Source: Candidatus Hydrogenedentota bacterium
GTDB lineage: Bacteria; Hydrogenedentota; Hydrogenedentia; Hydrogenedentales; CAITNO01
DNA length: 14,119 bases
Reading direction: 5' to 3'
NCBI GenBank assembly: GCA_007118765.1
Contig: SKQZ01000272.1
Coordinates: 1-14,119 of the forward strand
Positions 13,889-14,119 of the stretch are shown here, one piece after another. The position numbers and the translations under genes were made by a program. The first letter of the stretch is position 1; each line of letters opens with the position of its first letter. Under the pieces are notes generated by a model. It did no database searches, was not told where the DNA came from, and saw only the letters and a program-made list of their open reading frames with translations.

Positions 13889-14119
13889 TCGGTCCGTTTC
13901 ATCAAAGCGGTACGCAGAAAGTGCGGGACGGCATGATATCCGCAGGCGCAACAAATGATGCAGCCTGTGGCTAGCCCGGATATTTCATCAGGTTTCGCCG
14001 TGAGCCTGTGAAGATTGCGCCAGAGCAGGTGTTTTGCGCAGGCCGCCGGCTGACAGCGTGTTAGTACACGTCGAAGTCGGCGGGCAAGCAAAGTGCCTGA
14101 TATGGTGTAAGATTCGCAG
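13889..14119. other. Terminal 231 bases without a recognised gene
   Basis: No ORF here has coding character I can defend. The stretch holds the second CAGGCGCAACAAA hairpin (13943-13967) and, from 13971, CTAGCCCGGATATTTCATCA. I recall similar sequence at insertion-sequence ends, but cannot check this. A minus-strand frame open across 13975-14091 (fragment LARRLRRVLTRC; HRLTAKPDEISG) might be a transposase remnant. Confidence 0.4.
13943..13967. repeat. Hairpin with CAGGCGCAACAAA arm, copy 2
   Basis: CAGGC (13943-13947) pairs with GCCTG (13963-13967) around a 15-base loop that begins with GCAACAAA. The first 13 bases and the closing GCCTGT match copy 1 at 4087-4116, while the loop middle differs in sequence and length. 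Paired arms kept with a variable loop suggest a structured element rather than coincidence, but two copies are few. Confidence 0.4.

Noticed and set aside
1..14119. CRISPR arrays, tRNA or rRNA genes
   Set aside because: No regularly spaced repeats, no cloverleaf with CCA-end features and no rRNA-like stretches were seen on either strand.

Overview
The window is bacterial chromosomal DNA of moderate GC (mid-fifties percent by eye), with dense, mostly short-spaced genes. The organism cannot be named securely. A DUF4838 + PA14 lipoprotein-like gene, an LmbE/PIG-L deacetylase, GT4 glycosyltransferases and a lysine-rich HU homologue suggest a lineage near the Planctomycetota/Verrucomicrobiota/Lentisphaerota or Candidatus Hydrogenedentota. 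That placement is inference from gene style, not from a marker gene.

Layout, left part (1-4000, mainly minus strand): the N-terminal part of an exported protein that runs off the left edge; a plus-strand 32-residue hydrophobic peptide with its own promoter, ribosome binding site and a palindrome over the -10; a minus-strand single-pass membrane protein with a proline-rich tail; a 781-residue DUF4838/PA14 exported protein; and an HU-family DNA-binding protein with a clear intrinsic terminator. A 408-base non-coding region (3980-4387) follows. It holds A-tracts, the probable HU promoter and hairpins.

Middle part (4388-8298): a calcineurin-like phosphoesterase homologue that has lost most of its metal ligands; a HAD-family hydrolase converging on it with a 29-base overlap of coding sequence; an LmbE-type deacetylase; and a MATE-family transporter.

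Right part (8446-13888): one closely packed plus-strand gene run. It encodes an intact calcineurin-like phosphoesterase, HisB, HisH, a two-domain universal stress protein, a 69-residue acidic protein and two GT4 glycosyltransferases. hisB/hisH and the two glycosyltransferase genes each overlap by 4 bases. HisB is monofunctional, so histidine synthesis here needs a separate histidinol-phosphate phosphatase; the upstream phosphoesterase is a candidate by position only. hisA and hisF are not in the window. The last 230 bases contain no recognised gene and may include a mobile-element end.

The most interesting observation is the pair of phosphoesterase homologues 3.4 kb apart. One has every expected catalytic residue. 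The other keeps the fold-defining order but has replaced six of eight ligand positions, which suggests a pseudo-enzyme with a binding or regulatory role.
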